A DNA stretch of 64,000 bases, from NCBI GenBank assembly GCA_049514555.1, contig JBEKUY010000002.1, positions 310,001 through 374,000 of the forward strand. Direction: 5' to 3'. A program made the position numbers and the translations under genes. This DNA is from JBEKUY01 sp049514555 (GTDB taxonomy: Bacteria > Acidobacteriota > Terriglobia > Acidiferrales > UBA7541). Positions within the stretch are counted from its first letter, which is position 1, and the number at the start of each line of letters is the position of its first letter. This document shows positions 17,394-26,530 of this stretch, one piece after another. Under the pieces are notes generated by a model. It had not been told where the DNA came from and did no database searches. It worked only from the letters and a program-made list of their open reading frames with translations.

Positions 17394-17420
17394 TGTCGTT
17401 CCTCTCTTTCGAGGTCCACG

Positions 17421-18185
17421 CTAGACGGTGGACCGCAGGACGACCACTCGAATTCCTCCATTGACCGTGCGCAGCAGGATCGTTCCGCCGCCGCGCCCGA
17501 TTTTCCCGCGCACCTCGCGCGGCTGCAGCGCCCCTTCCACGCGCAGGGGCAGCTCGGATTGAAAGTCGCCGTTCAAGCTCCGGGCCTCGAGGTTGGCATG
17601 GGAACCTGGCGACAGCGCCAGCACGATAGAACCGTTCGTGGTCACCGCCGAGGCGACGCCGGCTTCGACACGGTGCAGTTCCAACCGCACGTTGCCATTC
17701 GTTGTGTGCGCGGCCACCGGCCCGGCACTGTCGTAAACCTCGATGCCCCCGTTGATCGTGCGCAGCGAGCCCACATTCTCGATGCCGGAGACTCGCAACG
17801 TGCCGTTGACGGTGCTCGCGAGCTGGAGTCTGGCGCCGTGCGGGATGCGGATGGAGTAGTCCACCGCGACTTCCACGCCATCGTTCTGGGGGTAGCGAGT
17901 GGTCACGGCGACCGAGTGCGGGGTTGCCGCGACGTCGATGGTGACGCGCGCGAGGTCGGCCTCGCGCCGTTCGGCCGTCTTCACTGCGCGCACTTCGACC
18001 TCATTGCGGTCCCAGCCATTGACCTCCACGGTGCCGTTCACGTTTTGCACTTCGAGGCTGCCGCCAGGCTCGATCGCGTAGGTCTGGTCGAAATCCTGGC
18101 GAAAGGCGTAGCACGGCGACGCCAGAAACACGGCCGCCGCAAGAATGACGAGTACCCCGAAAAGACGCGTTCCCCTTCCCATCAT
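17421..18185 (-). CDS. Exported DUF4097-family beta-repeat protein
   Basis: A 254-residue protein with an N-terminal signal peptide (LFGVLVILAAAVFLASPCYA). The body is a DUF4097 right-handed beta repeat. Examples are GGSLEVQNVNGTVEVNGWDR and RLQLASTVNGTLRVSGIENV, with recurring NG turns (GNVRLELH, GSIVLALSPG). The family is found beside sigma/anti-sigma genes and is thought to be envelope-associated, but function is unproven. The ribosome-binding site is GGGAGGAG. It lies 27 bases upstream of the PDZ gene and follows a longer DUF4097 protein, so the three are probably co-transcribed. Confidence 0.8.
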   Translation of the reverse strand: MMGRGTRLFGVLVILAAAVFLASPCYAFRQDFDQTYAIEPGGSLEVQNVNGTVEVNGWDRNEVEVRAVKTAERREADLARVTIDVAATPHSVAVTTRYPQNDGVEVAVDYSIRIPHGARLQLASTVNGTLRVSGIENVGSLRTINGGIEVYDSAGPVAAHTTNGNVRLELHRVEAGVASAVTTNGSIVLALSPGSHANLEARSLNGDFQSELPLRVEGALQPREVRGKIGRGGGTILLRTVNGGIRVVVLRSTV

Positions 18186-18240
18186 GGCAAGGCTCCTCCC
18201 GTCTTGGTATCGGGCCCCCAGGAATCCTCATTCGCTCCCG

Positions 18241-20031
18241 TCAGTGGAGCTGAAAATTGAACACCACCGTCGAGATGACGTTCACAGGCTTTCCGTTCAC
18301 CCGCGTCGCTCTGTAGCGCCACTTTTGCGCCGCGTCGATTGCCGCATCAGCCAGCGTCGGCTGGCCCTCCAAAACCCTCAGCACTTCCACGCGTCCCTCA
18401 CCATTCACCCGGATCTGCAGACGCACGAGCCCTTCGACGCCCGCACGCTTCGCAGTTTCCGGGTAGACAGGCTGGACAGACCACACGAGCCGCTTTTGCA
18501 TTTCATCGGGGTCCACTCGCACGCCGCCGGAAATGCTTTCTTCGATGCGGTCCATCCATTGGCTGAACCAATCTTCCTGCGTCCAGATGGCCCCGGCATC
18601 CTGCGGCCCGCTCTCTGCCGGCATCCGGGGCAATTCCTCGAGCCGGTCCTGAATCCGGACATTCTGTTCGCGGATCAGCGTGTCTCTGAGCGAGGTGTCG
18701 GAATCAAGAAATAGCAGGCGGACAGTGCCTGAGCTGGTCTTGATCCGCAGCGGTTCGCCCCCGCCGTTCAAATAGGCCTCAGCGCGAACCGGGCTGCCCG
18801 CGCCTGCAGCGATGAACTTGAGCGGCACCGCTGGGTCCGCCAGAATACGGTGATCTCCGCCGCTCTCCACGACGGCTTGGATGGTCGCCGCGAGACTTCG
18901 CGGCAGGTACACGATGATGTCGCCATTGCCGGATTCGAGCTCCGACGCCCCGGAAAGTTCCAGCCGCTTGGAGACGTATTTGGACGCGTCGGGATTGAGC
19001 CAAGCCGTGATCGTGCCCGACCCGGTCGCCGCGCGCACGGAGCCGGCCACGCGGGTGAGGCAAATGCTTCCGTCACTGGTCTCGAGTTCGATGGGGCCGG
19101 TGACGTGGACAACGCGGATGCCGCCGCCGCCGGTCTGCGCTCGCACGGAACCAAACGCTTCACCGAGGTCAATCTGGCCGCCAGCGGTGCGCACTACCGC
19201 GCCGCCGCGCGCTTCCCGCACGGTGATGTTGCCGCCGCCGGTTTCAAGGTCGGCCCGGCCATCAATGCGGTTCGCACGAACGTGGCCACCATCGGAATGC
19301 AGGTAAGCCGTCCCGGCGATGTCGTGTACGTTGATGTGGCCACCGGCCGTGTAGGCGTGCAAATCCCCCGCGACATCCGAAACGGTGATATGCCCGCCCT
19401 GTGTCTCGATACGCGCCACAAGTCCGTTCCTTGCCGCGCCACGCGGACTCATTCCGATCCGGCCGGTGTTGATGTTACCTCCCTGGGTCACGAGACTGGC
19501 CGTGCCGCCGATGTCCTGCGTCTGAATATCTCCACCCTGTGTGGCGACATCGACGCTGAAGGACGGCGGCACAGTGACTTCATAGTTCACCCAGAACTGC
19601 GGCTTGGCTCGTTTGCGGTTGCCTGCCGGCAGCGTGCCATCAATCCACACGCCATCGGAAACACTCTTCACCTTCAGCGAGTAATTTTCGAGGAGCTGCC
19701 GAGCCCCGGGATTGCGGGCGTCCGTTTCGATGTGAACGATGTAACGGACTTGCGGTTGGCCCGAGGGCAGGGCAGTCAAGATCCGGACGTTGCCGAGGTC
19801 GGTGGTCAGCCGGAGGCGCAGGCCGTCTCGCGTGTCCACGGCGCCGGTGCGGTCTGCAGCGACACGGCCGGCGCTCGCACCAGGGTTCTGGGCTTCTTTC
19901 GGTTCGCGCCGGCGAGCGATGGCCAGCGAGGCAAATAGAAAAACGGCGAGCAACGCCATCGCTCCGCACGCGCGCGCGGCTCCGCGGCGCGTCATCCAAC
20001 TGCCATCAGGAATGGTCGCAAAAGGGCGCAT
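18241..20031 (-). CDS. DUF4097-like beta-repeat protein with C-terminal TonB domain
   Basis: A 596-residue protein with one hydrophobic N-terminal segment (GAMALLAVFLFASLAIA). Residues about 55-420 form a long beta-repeat with period-like GGxIxV units (TQGGDIQTQDIGGTASLVTQ and similar). The C-terminal 85 residues match a TonB/energy-transducer domain (VQPVYPETAKRAGVEGLVRL, then AAQKWRYRATRVNGKPV). This domain order is unusual: TonB C-domains normally follow a proline-rich spacer, not a beta repeat. No ExbB/ExbD is nearby. The start could also be the ATG at 19995. It lies 15 bases after the anti-sigma gene. Confidence 0.75.
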   Translation of the reverse strand: MRPFATIPDGSWMTRRGAARACGAMALLAVFLFASLAIARRREPKEAQNPGASAGRVAADRTGAVDTRDGLRLRLTTDLGNVRILTALPSGQPQVRYIVHIETDARNPGARQLLENYSLKVKSVSDGVWIDGTLPAGNRKRAKPQFWVNYEVTVPPSFSVDVATQGGDIQTQDIGGTASLVTQGGNINTGRIGMSPRGAARNGLVARIETQGGHITVSDVAGDLHAYTAGGHINVHDIAGTAYLHSDGGHVRANRIDGRADLETGGGNITVREARGGAVVRTAGGQIDLGEAFGSVRAQTGGGGIRVVHVTGPIELETSDGSICLTRVAGSVRAATGSGTITAWLNPDASKYVSKRLELSGASELESGNGDIIVYLPRSLAATIQAVVESGGDHRILADPAVPLKFIAAGAGSPVRAEAYLNGGGEPLRIKTSSGTVRLLFLDSDTSLRDTLIREQNVRIQDRLEELPRMPAESGPQDAGAIWTQEDWFSQWMDRIEESISGGVRVDPDEMQKRLVWSVQPVYPETAKRAGVEGLVRLQIRVNGEGRVEVLRVLEGQPTLADAAIDAAQKWRYRATRVNGKPVNVISTVVFNFQLH

Positions 20032-20046
20032 ATGCGGAAAACAAGC

Positions 20047-21117
20047 TCAGTGAAGCTCGCGCGGCTCGAGTTGGCGCAAAGCTGCGGCGCTCTGCAGCCG
20101 CACATAATTGTTCGGGTCGTTGCGCGTCAGCCCTTCAAGGGCGCGGAGCACGCGCCGGTCCTCGGGACTAAGCAGGCTCCCCGGCGCATCCGGAGCGCGG
20201 TTCTCAATCGAGCGCACCAGGGAATTCACCGCCTCGACGCGCACGCCGGGGTTTGGATCATCCATCAAAGCGTCCACGAAGACATCGCGAACGCCTTGGT
20301 CTCCGGCCACATTCTGCAGCGCTTCGAGCGCCCTCAGGCGCACCGCCGGATTCTGGTCCTTCCGTGCTGCGGCCACGAGCGTTCGCCGCACACCGGCATC
20401 GGCCGCGCGCATGCGCAGTGCATCGAGGCAATCGAGCCGCACGCCGGGATCGAATTGGCGCCCGTTCTCAACCACGTAGGTCAGCACCCGGCGCACATCG
20501 CCATCGTCCAGGCTTCCGGAAATCACCATTGGCCGCTGAGCCCGCAGACGCAATTGCACTTCGGCCGGTTGATTCCCGGCCGCCGCCGGAGTCATGCTGA
20601 CCCCCGCCACAGCCATATTCGCCAAGTCCTGGTCGCTCAGCCGCGGGGTGGCCAGCACGTTGACGGCGTTGCCCACACCTTTGGCCCCTCCGCTGCGCGC
20701 CCATTCGAGCCCAACCACGCCGAGGCCCGCTCCCATCAAAGCCAGCAGCGCCGCGCTCCATGCCGGACGCAGCACCATCCATCGCCGGAACCACCGGAGC
20801 GGCCGGCGGCTGCTGAGAGCGCGCTGCGCCTCCCAATCGTCGAGTTTCTCGCCCAGCTCGCTGCGGCACTGCGAGAGCAGAACTCCGGCGGGATCGAGCC
20901 GATCGGCAGGCTGCGGCAAATCCGAGAGAACGGCACGCAGCGCGCGCTCTTCACGCAGTTCGGCGGCGCAGGCCGCACAAGCGGCGGTGTGCGCCATGAC
21001 CGCGGTGTTTTCCTCGGCATCCAGTTCGCCGCACGCGCAGAACACCAGCATCGGCTTCACATCCTCGCAAGTGAGGACGCGCCCATCGCGCACGGGTTCG
21101 GGCAAGTTGCCGCTCAC
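20047..21117 (-). CDS. Anti-sigma factor with HEAT repeats
   Basis: A 356-residue membrane protein. The N-terminus has a zinc-finger-like anti-sigma region with Cys at about 17 and an HX3CX2C-type motif (HTAACAAC). One membrane segment follows (about 118-138, SAALLALMGAGLGVVGLEWA). The C-terminal half contains HEAT-type helical repeats (GVRLDCLDALRMRAADAG, NPAVRLRALEALQNVAG, NPGVRVEAVNSLVRSI), probably extracytoplasmic. HEAT repeats bind proteins, so they may sense an envelope partner. The start is GTG 21117; GTGA overlaps the sigma stop, giving translational coupling. It has no protease cleavage site I can assign. Confidence 0.82.
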   Translation of the reverse strand: MSGNLPEPVRDGRVLTCEDVKPMLVFCACGELDAEENTAVMAHTAACAACAAELREERALRAVLSDLPQPADRLDPAGVLLSQCRSELGEKLDDWEAQRALSSRRPLRWFRRWMVLRPAWSAALLALMGAGLGVVGLEWARSGGAKGVGNAVNVLATPRLSDQDLANMAVAGVSMTPAAAGNQPAEVQLRLRAQRPMVISGSLDDGDVRRVLTYVVENGRQFDPGVRLDCLDALRMRAADAGVRRTLVAAARKDQNPAVRLRALEALQNVAGDQGVRDVFVDALMDDPNPGVRVEAVNSLVRSIENRAPDAPGSLLSPEDRRVLRALEGLTRNDPNNYVRLQSAAALRQLEPRELH

Positions 21118-21746
21118 CGCAACTCCTCCAATTGGGTTCTTAGTTTTCGCGTCGCACGGAATAGGGAATTCTTCACCGTTTCTTCGGTGGTCCCGAGGGC
21201 CTCTCCGATGGCCCGCAGTTTCAAGCCGTGGTAATGCTTCATCTCGAATACCATGCGCTCCCGAGGGGTGAGGTGTTCCATGGCGGCGGAGATGCGCGCT
21301 TCGATTTCTTTACCGAGGAAGCGCCGCTCGGGGTCGTGCATCGGCCGGTCTTCTCTTTGGCGCTCGAAGAAGTCGCCGACGGCCGGTTCCTCCCGGTTGG
21401 CGGAGGCCAGTTCGGGTGCCTGATCTTCGGGCCGAGCCTGACGGCGGCGCAGATGGTCCAGGCAGACGTTGGTGACGACACGGTAGAGCCAGGTATAGAA
21501 GCTGCACTCGAAGCGAAAACGGTGGAGATTGCGATAGACCTTGAGGAAGGCTTCCTGGTAAACGTCCCGAGCGTCTTCCGGCCGGCGAGTCAGGTTGAGC
21601 GCCAGCCGCAAAACCCCGCGGTCGTACCGGCGCACCAACTCTTCAAACGCGGCGCGATTGCCGGCCTGCGCCGCGGAGATCAGCGCCCGATCGTCGTATT
21701 CGGCCAACGGAATCACCGCGGCCGGGGCGGCCTCAGAACCGCTCAT
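21114..21746 (-). CDS. ECF-type RNA polymerase sigma factor
   Basis: A 210-residue sigma factor if the ATG at 21746 is used. An ATG at 21794 with an AAGG box is an alternative. Region 2 includes FEELVRRYDRGVLRLALNLT, RPEDARDVYQEAFLKVYRNL and FYTWLYRVVTNVCLDHLRRR. Region 4 includes LTPRERMVFEMKHYHGLKLR and an HTH (IGEALGTTEETVKNSLFRAT). It resembles sigma-E/RpoE-like ECF factors. It overlaps the HEAT anti-sigma by four bases and heads the DUF4097/PDZ cluster, which may be its own regulon. Confidence 0.9.
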   Translation of the reverse strand: MSGSEAAPAAVIPLAEYDDRALISAAQAGNRAAFEELVRRYDRGVLRLALNLTRRPEDARDVYQEAFLKVYRNLHRFRFECSFYTWLYRVVTNVCLDHLRRRQARPEDQAPELASANREEPAVGDFFERQREDRPMHDPERRFLGKEIEARISAAMEHLTPRERMVFEMKHYHGLKLRAIGEALGTTEETVKNSLFRATRKLRTQLEELR

Positions 21747-22000
21747 ACGGCCCGTCTCGCTTGCGACTGCCCATGCCCAGTGAGGAAGCGGCATATTTGC
21801 CTTGTGTTCGCCTGCGCCGGGTGCCTTGCCGTGCCGGACGCCCCGGCCGGGGCGCATCATTCCGTCACTGGACCGGACACCTCGAAATGCTACTGTCTAT
21901 AGACGCGGAAAACACCCAAATGGTAGCGGCCGCTTCCCTCCTCTCACAGAGACGATTCGACGCGTTAGTTTGTTCACTGTCGGCCTGCGGGTAAGGGAAG

Positions 22001-23029
22001 CTACCAGGGGAGAGTGCGGCTCTCGCGGCTGCTTTGCAACGCCAGCTCCACGGCACGGATCGTGCGAGCACCATCCTCAGCGGACACGGCAAGGGGCGCG
22101 CCATTCACAACCGCGTCGCGGACGTTTTCATAAAACCCCCGCTGGTCTCCGGCCTCGATCTTCATTTTCTTCTCTCTGAAAGAACCACCCTCGACGACGT
22201 AGAGCGTGCCCCACTCAAACTCGGGGCTCTCGCACCAAAGCGGAGCCTGCCCCTCTCGCAACGCTTTTTCTTCCGGATCGAAGGTGTATTTCACGAACGA
22301 TCCACGCGTCCCGCGCAAGACGAAGCGCGGTCCCGGAGCGCCCGCGAGCATGCTCGACCGCAGAAGCACCGACAACCCTGGATAGTCGAGGCGAAGATCA
22401 AACGCGTCGTCCGCCCGGGCGCCGTCGCGCTGGCAAAGCACGCTCGCCGTGACCGACTGGGGAAACCCGAAGAGCACGAACGCCTGGTCGATCAGGTGCG
22501 GCCCAAGGTCAAACAGGTAGCCGCCGCCTGGCCCTTCCTGCTCGCGCCAAGCGTCCGCCTGCACTTGCGGCCGGAATCGGTCGAAATGCGATTCGAACTC
22601 GACCAAGCGGCCCAGGACGCCGGATTCCACGAGCTTCTTCACGGCTAAGAAATCGCCGTCCCACCGGCGGTTGTGATAGACGGTGAGCAGCCGTTTCCTT
22701 TGCTTCGCGAATTCGATGAGGTCGGCAGCCTCCGCGGACGTGTTGGTGAACGGTTTGTCGATGACGACATCGCGGCCGGCGGCCAAACACGCCTTGGCCA
22801 GCTCGAGGTGAGAGGTGTTCGGCGTGGCGATGACGCACAGCCGTATGTCCTTGTCCTCGAGGAGTTCGTCAACCGTGCGTGCTATGCGCACGTCCGGATA
22901 CTTTTGTTTCGCCCGGTCGCTGCGGCGTTCCAGAATGCACGCCAACTCGATTCCGGAGACAGAACAGAGCGCCGGCGCGTGGAACACCTGTCCGGCCAAT
23001 CCAAACCCGATCAGTCCCGCCTTCAGCAT
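22001..23029 (-). CDS. Gfo/Idh/MocA-family NAD(P)-dependent oxidoreductase
   Basis: A 342-residue sugar-type oxidoreductase. The Rossmann dinucleotide motif is at the extreme N-terminus (KAGLIGFGLAGQVFHAPAL). The conserved EKP-equivalent is DKPFTNTSAEAADL (about 90-103), carrying the catalytic lysine. The substrate-binding half has GGGYLFDLGPHLIDQ, where His is typical. The substrate may be a sugar or sugar acid. It is divergent from the GH3 glycosidase 180 bases away, so a shared carbohydrate-responsive promoter is possible. Length is typical for the family. Confidence 0.88.
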   Translation of the reverse strand: MLKAGLIGFGLAGQVFHAPALCSVSGIELACILERRSDRAKQKYPDVRIARTVDELLEDKDIRLCVIATPNTSHLELAKACLAAGRDVVIDKPFTNTSAEAADLIEFAKQRKRLLTVYHNRRWDGDFLAVKKLVESGVLGRLVEFESHFDRFRPQVQADAWREQEGPGGGYLFDLGPHLIDQAFVLFGFPQSVTASVLCQRDGARADDAFDLRLDYPGLSVLLRSSMLAGAPGPRFVLRGTRGSFVKYTFDPEEKALREGQAPLWCESPEFEWGTLYVVEGGSFREKKMKIEAGDQRGFYENVRDAVVNGAPLAVSAEDGARTIRAVELALQSSRESRTLPW

Positions 23030-23209
23030 CTCGCCCCCTCATGGCAGCCGCGCAATTGTACAGCAGGACCAGGGGGAAGGGGCCAGCTCCTGGTGACCGA
23101 CGATCGCGAAAAGAAGGCCAGTGAACAGGGAAGAAGCGTGGCAACGCTTGCGAACTCGCACCGAGAGAACTAAAATCCGCACCGCGAATCATCGTCCTTT
23201 GGGGGGCAA

Positions 23210-25876
23210 ATGAAGAATAAGGCCGCTGTCCTTCTCTACACGCTTTTCTGCGCGGTGAGTTGCCCGCTCTTGTCGGCGCAACAATCGCCCAACGAAGCAG
23301 CATACAAGAATCCCAGCCTGCCCATCGAGCAGCGCGTCAACGATCTCGTGTCACGGATGACCCTCGAGGAGAAAACCTCGCAAATCGGCCATCCGGCTGA
23401 TGCTGTTCCCCGGCTCGGCATCCCCGCGTACAACTGGTGGAGCGAGGGGCTGCACGGAGTGGCACGCGCGGGATATGCCACAGTATTTCCCCAGTCGATT
23501 GGCTTGGCGGCCACATTCGACGAACCCTTGACGCACCGGATTGCCGACGTCACCAGCACCGAGTTTCGCGCGAAGTATTACGCCAACCTGCACCCGGATG
23601 GATCGAGCGAGTGGTTCCGCGGGCTCACCGTTTGGTCGCCGAATATCAACATTTTCCGCGATCCGCGCTGGGGCCGCGGCCAAGAGACCTACGGAGAGGA
23701 TCCCTACTTGACCTCGCGCCTGGGCGTCGCCTTCGTTACCGGTATGCAGGGGAACGACCCCAAGTATCTGAAGACCGTATCCACTCCCAAGCACTTTGCC
23801 GTACACAGCGGTCCTGAACCCACCCGGCACGCCGTGGACGTGCAAGTGTCTCGTCACGATATGGAGGACACGTATCTGCCGGCGTTCCGGGCCACCGTCA
23901 TGGAGGGCAAAGCGGACTCCGTCATGTGCGCTTACAACTCCATCAACGGCCAGCCTGCCTGCGCGAACGCCACACTTTTGCAGGAGCATCTGCGGAAAGA
24001 CTGGGGCTTTCAAGGCTACGTCGTATCGGACTGCGCCGCGGTGAGCGATGTTTTCACGGGACATCACTACAGCAAGTCCCTTGAGGAAGGAATCGCTGTT
24101 TCGATAAAGACCGGCACCGATCTCATGTGCGCTTGGCCGCCGAACACTGTCAGCGTCGAGCGCACCGGGCTTCTGCGGGCGGTCCAGCAGGGCTTCCTGC
24201 CGGAGGCCGATCTAGACGTCGCTTTGCGCCGCCTATTCACCGCCCGCTTTCGATTGGGCATGTTCGATCCGCTTGCCATGGTGCCGTATTCTCAGATCAC
24301 TCTTGCGGAAAACGATACGGAAGCGCACCGCCAGCTCGCTCTGGAGGCGGCGCGCGAATCGATCGTCTTGCTGAAGAACAAGAACAGCTTCCTCCCGCTG
24401 AAACAGGCCTACCCGAACATCGCAGTCATTGGGCCCAACGCCGACAACGTCGACGCGTTGGTTGGTAATTACAACGGCAAACCCTCTAAACCGGTGACCG
24501 TCCTGGAAGGCATTCGCAGGCGCTTTGCACAGTCCAAGGTCGCGTACGTCGAGGGCAGCGGGTTAATCGGTCCCGTGACCAGGGCCATCCCCGCGAGTGC
24601 GCTGTACACCGACGAATCCCGCAAGGAGCATGGCCTGAAGGCCGAATATTTCTCGAACGTGGAACTCAAGGGCTCACCTTCATCGAGCCGAACCGACAGC
24701 ACGATCGACTTCGACTGGCGCGACGCCGACATCGCCGAGCAAACCCTGAGGAACTACTCCGCGCGGTGGACGGGAATCGTCGTTCCGCCCGAGACCGGTG
24801 AATACATCGTCGGCTTCACCGGCGAGGAGGGTTACCGCGTCTGGCTGGACGATAATCTGGTCGCCGAAGACTGGACCATTCACTACCCTGCTTCGACACA
24901 GACCAAGAAGGTGCACCTCGAAAAGGACCATGCCTACCCGGTGAAGATCGAATACTTCCAGACCGTGCGCTCCGGCGAAGCGCGCTTCGTGTGGGGCATG
25001 GTGGGGCAGGAAGAGCAGAATGTAGCCAACGCGGCCCGCAACGCCGATCTCGTCATCGTGGTCATGGGCCTCTCCCCCCGAATCGAGGGAGAGGAGATGA
25101 AGGTCCACGCCGAGGGCTTCGCCGGCGGTGACCGTACCAGCATCGAACTGCCCGCCCCGCAGGAACAGCTTCTGGAGCGCGTCGCCGCCGCCGGCAAACC
25201 CACTCTCCTTGTGCTGCTGAACGGAAGCGCACTCGCGGTGAACTGGGCGGACGAAAACCTGCCCGCGATCATCGAGGCCTGGTATCCGGGCGAGGAAGGT
25301 GGAACTGCGGTCGCCCAAGCGCTGGCGGGCGATTTCAGTCCTGCCGGCCGCCTGCCCGTAACGTTCTACAAGTCCACCGGCCAGCTTCCTGCCTTCGAAG
25401 ACTACTCCATGGCCAAGCGGACGTACCGCTACTTCGATGGCGAGGCTCTCTATCCCTTCGGATACGGTCTGAGCTATACCGCATTCGCGTACAGCCAGCC
25501 TCGGGTCGACAATGCGAGCGTCCCCGCCAGTGGAGTGGCCACGGTTTCCGTCGATGTGGCGAACACCGGTGCGATGGCTGGCGACGAGATCGTGCAACTG
25601 TACCTCACTCATCCCGGCGTGGCCGGCGCTCCACTGCGCGCTTTGAAAGGCTTCCGGCGCGTGCACCTCACTCAAGGCCAGAAGACCACGGTGTCGTTTA
25701 TGCTTCGCGATCGGGATTTGAGCATCGTTGACGAGGCGGGAAAACACCGCATCGTGCCTGGAAAAGTGGACGTCTGGGTGGGCGGAGGCCAGCCGGTTGC
25801 TCCCGCCGGCCTGCCCAAGACCGCTGGGGCACAGACCCAATTCACTATCATCGGCGAGGCTACGCTGCCTGACTAA
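23210..25876 (+). CDS. Secreted GH3 beta-glycosidase with inserted PA14 domain
   Basis: An 888-residue secreted glycosidase, probably beta-glucosidase or beta-xylosidase. The signal peptide is at residues 1-23 (ends LLSAQQ). The GH3 N-terminal barrel follows: WGRGQETYGEDPYLTS and KHFAVHSGPEPTRH, with nucleophile Asp about 274 in VVSDCAAV. The GH3 C-domain starts near 380. A PA14 carbohydrate-binding module is inserted at about 474-598 (KAEYFSNVELKG to EYFQTVRSGEARFVWGM). A fibronectin-III-like domain ends the protein (GEALYPFGYGLSYTAF and after). HDMEDTYLPAFRATVMEGKA is typical of the beta-xylosidase-like branch. Preferred substrate is not determined by sequence alone. Confidence 0.92.
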   Translation: MKNKAAVLLYTLFCAVSCPLLSAQQSPNEAAYKNPSLPIEQRVNDLVSRMTLEEKTSQIGHPADAVPRLGIPAYNWWSEGLHGVARAGYATVFPQSIGLAATFDEPLTHRIADVTSTEFRAKYYANLHPDGSSEWFRGLTVWSPNINIFRDPRWGRGQETYGEDPYLTSRLGVAFVTGMQGNDPKYLKTVSTPKHFAVHSGPEPTRHAVDVQVSRHDMEDTYLPAFRATVMEGKADSVMCAYNSINGQPACANATLLQEHLRKDWGFQGYVVSDCAAVSDVFTGHHYSKSLEEGIAVSIKTGTDLMCAWPPNTVSVERTGLLRAVQQGFLPEADLDVALRRLFTARFRLGMFDPLAMVPYSQITLAENDTEAHRQLALEAARESIVLLKNKNSFLPLKQAYPNIAVIGPNADNVDALVGNYNGKPSKPVTVLEGIRRRFAQSKVAYVEGSGLIGPVTRAIPASALYTDESRKEHGLKAEYFSNVELKGSPSSSRTDSTIDFDWRDADIAEQTLRNYSARWTGIVVPPETGEYIVGFTGEEGYRVWLDDNLVAEDWTIHYPASTQTKKVHLEKDHAYPVKIEYFQTVRSGEARFVWGMVGQEEQNVANAARNADLVIVVMGLSPRIEGEEMKVHAEGFAGGDRTSIELPAPQEQLLERVAAAGKPTLLVLLNGSALAVNWADENLPAIIEAWYPGEEGGTAVAQALAGDFSPAGRLPVTFYKSTGQLPAFEDYSMAKRTYRYFDGEALYPFGYGLSYTAFAYSQPRVDNASVPASGVATVSVDVANTGAMAGDEIVQLYLTHPGVAGAPLRALKGFRRVHLTQGQKTTVSFMLRDRDLSIVDEAGKHRIVPGKVDVWVGGGQPVAPAGLPKTAGAQTQFTIIGEATLPD

Positions 25877-25925
25877 AGACCGCAGCCCCCGCACTTCCGT
25901 TGGAGACGGGGCTAGACTGTAACCC

Positions 25926-26474
25926 ATGAAGCCCGCGCATCCAGTGCTTGGCCGGCCCGGTTCCGACGAGTGTCCGCAGTACTACGCGGAATACGTCGCG
26001 CTTGTTCCCGAGGACGATATTCTCGCCGTTCTCGAATCGCAGATCGAGGAAGTGGTCCGCCTGTTCGCGGCGCGCAGTGAGACCGACGGCGAATTCCGCT
26101 ATGCGCCAGGGAAATGGTCAATCAAGGAAGTGCTGGGGCACGTGATCGACGTCGAGCGCGTCGATGCGTATCGCGCTTTGCGCGTCTCGCGGAACGATCA
26201 GACTCCACTTCCGGGCTTCGAGCAGGACGATTACGTTCGTTACGGCCCCTTCGCGCGCTGCCGCTTGGCGGACCTGGTCGAGGAATTCATCCACGTGCGG
26301 CGGGCGAACCTGGCGATGTTTCGCGCCTTGGACGAAGGAGCCTGGCTTCGCCGCGGCGTGGCCAACAACCATGAAGTGAGCGTGCGGGCGCTGGCCTACG
26401 TTTTGGCCGGGCACGCGCGCCATCACCGGCGAATCATCGAGGAGCACTACCTTCCCGCTCTCCCACGGCCCTGA
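25926..26474 (+). CDS. DinB-like four-helix metal-dependent protein
   Basis: A 182-residue DinB/YfiT superfamily member. GKWSIKEVLGHVIDVERV supplies the first metal histidine, and the C-terminal HARHHRRIIEEHY supplies the others. That is the usual three-histidine site of these putative thiol transferases or hydrolases. The start ATG 25926 lies 49 bases after the GH3 stop, so it may be co-transcribed. The specific reaction is unknown. Confidence 0.8.
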   Translation: MKPAHPVLGRPGSDECPQYYAEYVALVPEDDILAVLESQIEEVVRLFAARSETDGEFRYAPGKWSIKEVLGHVIDVERVDAYRALRVSRNDQTPLPGFEQDDYVRYGPFARCRLADLVEEFIHVRRANLAMFRALDEGAWLRRGVANNHEVSVRALAYVLAGHARHHRRIIEEHYLPALPRP

Positions 26475-26530
26475 TCGTCACCGGGTGCCGGCATGTGGCA
26501 GAATATCAGCGGCATACCGGGAGGCGACAC

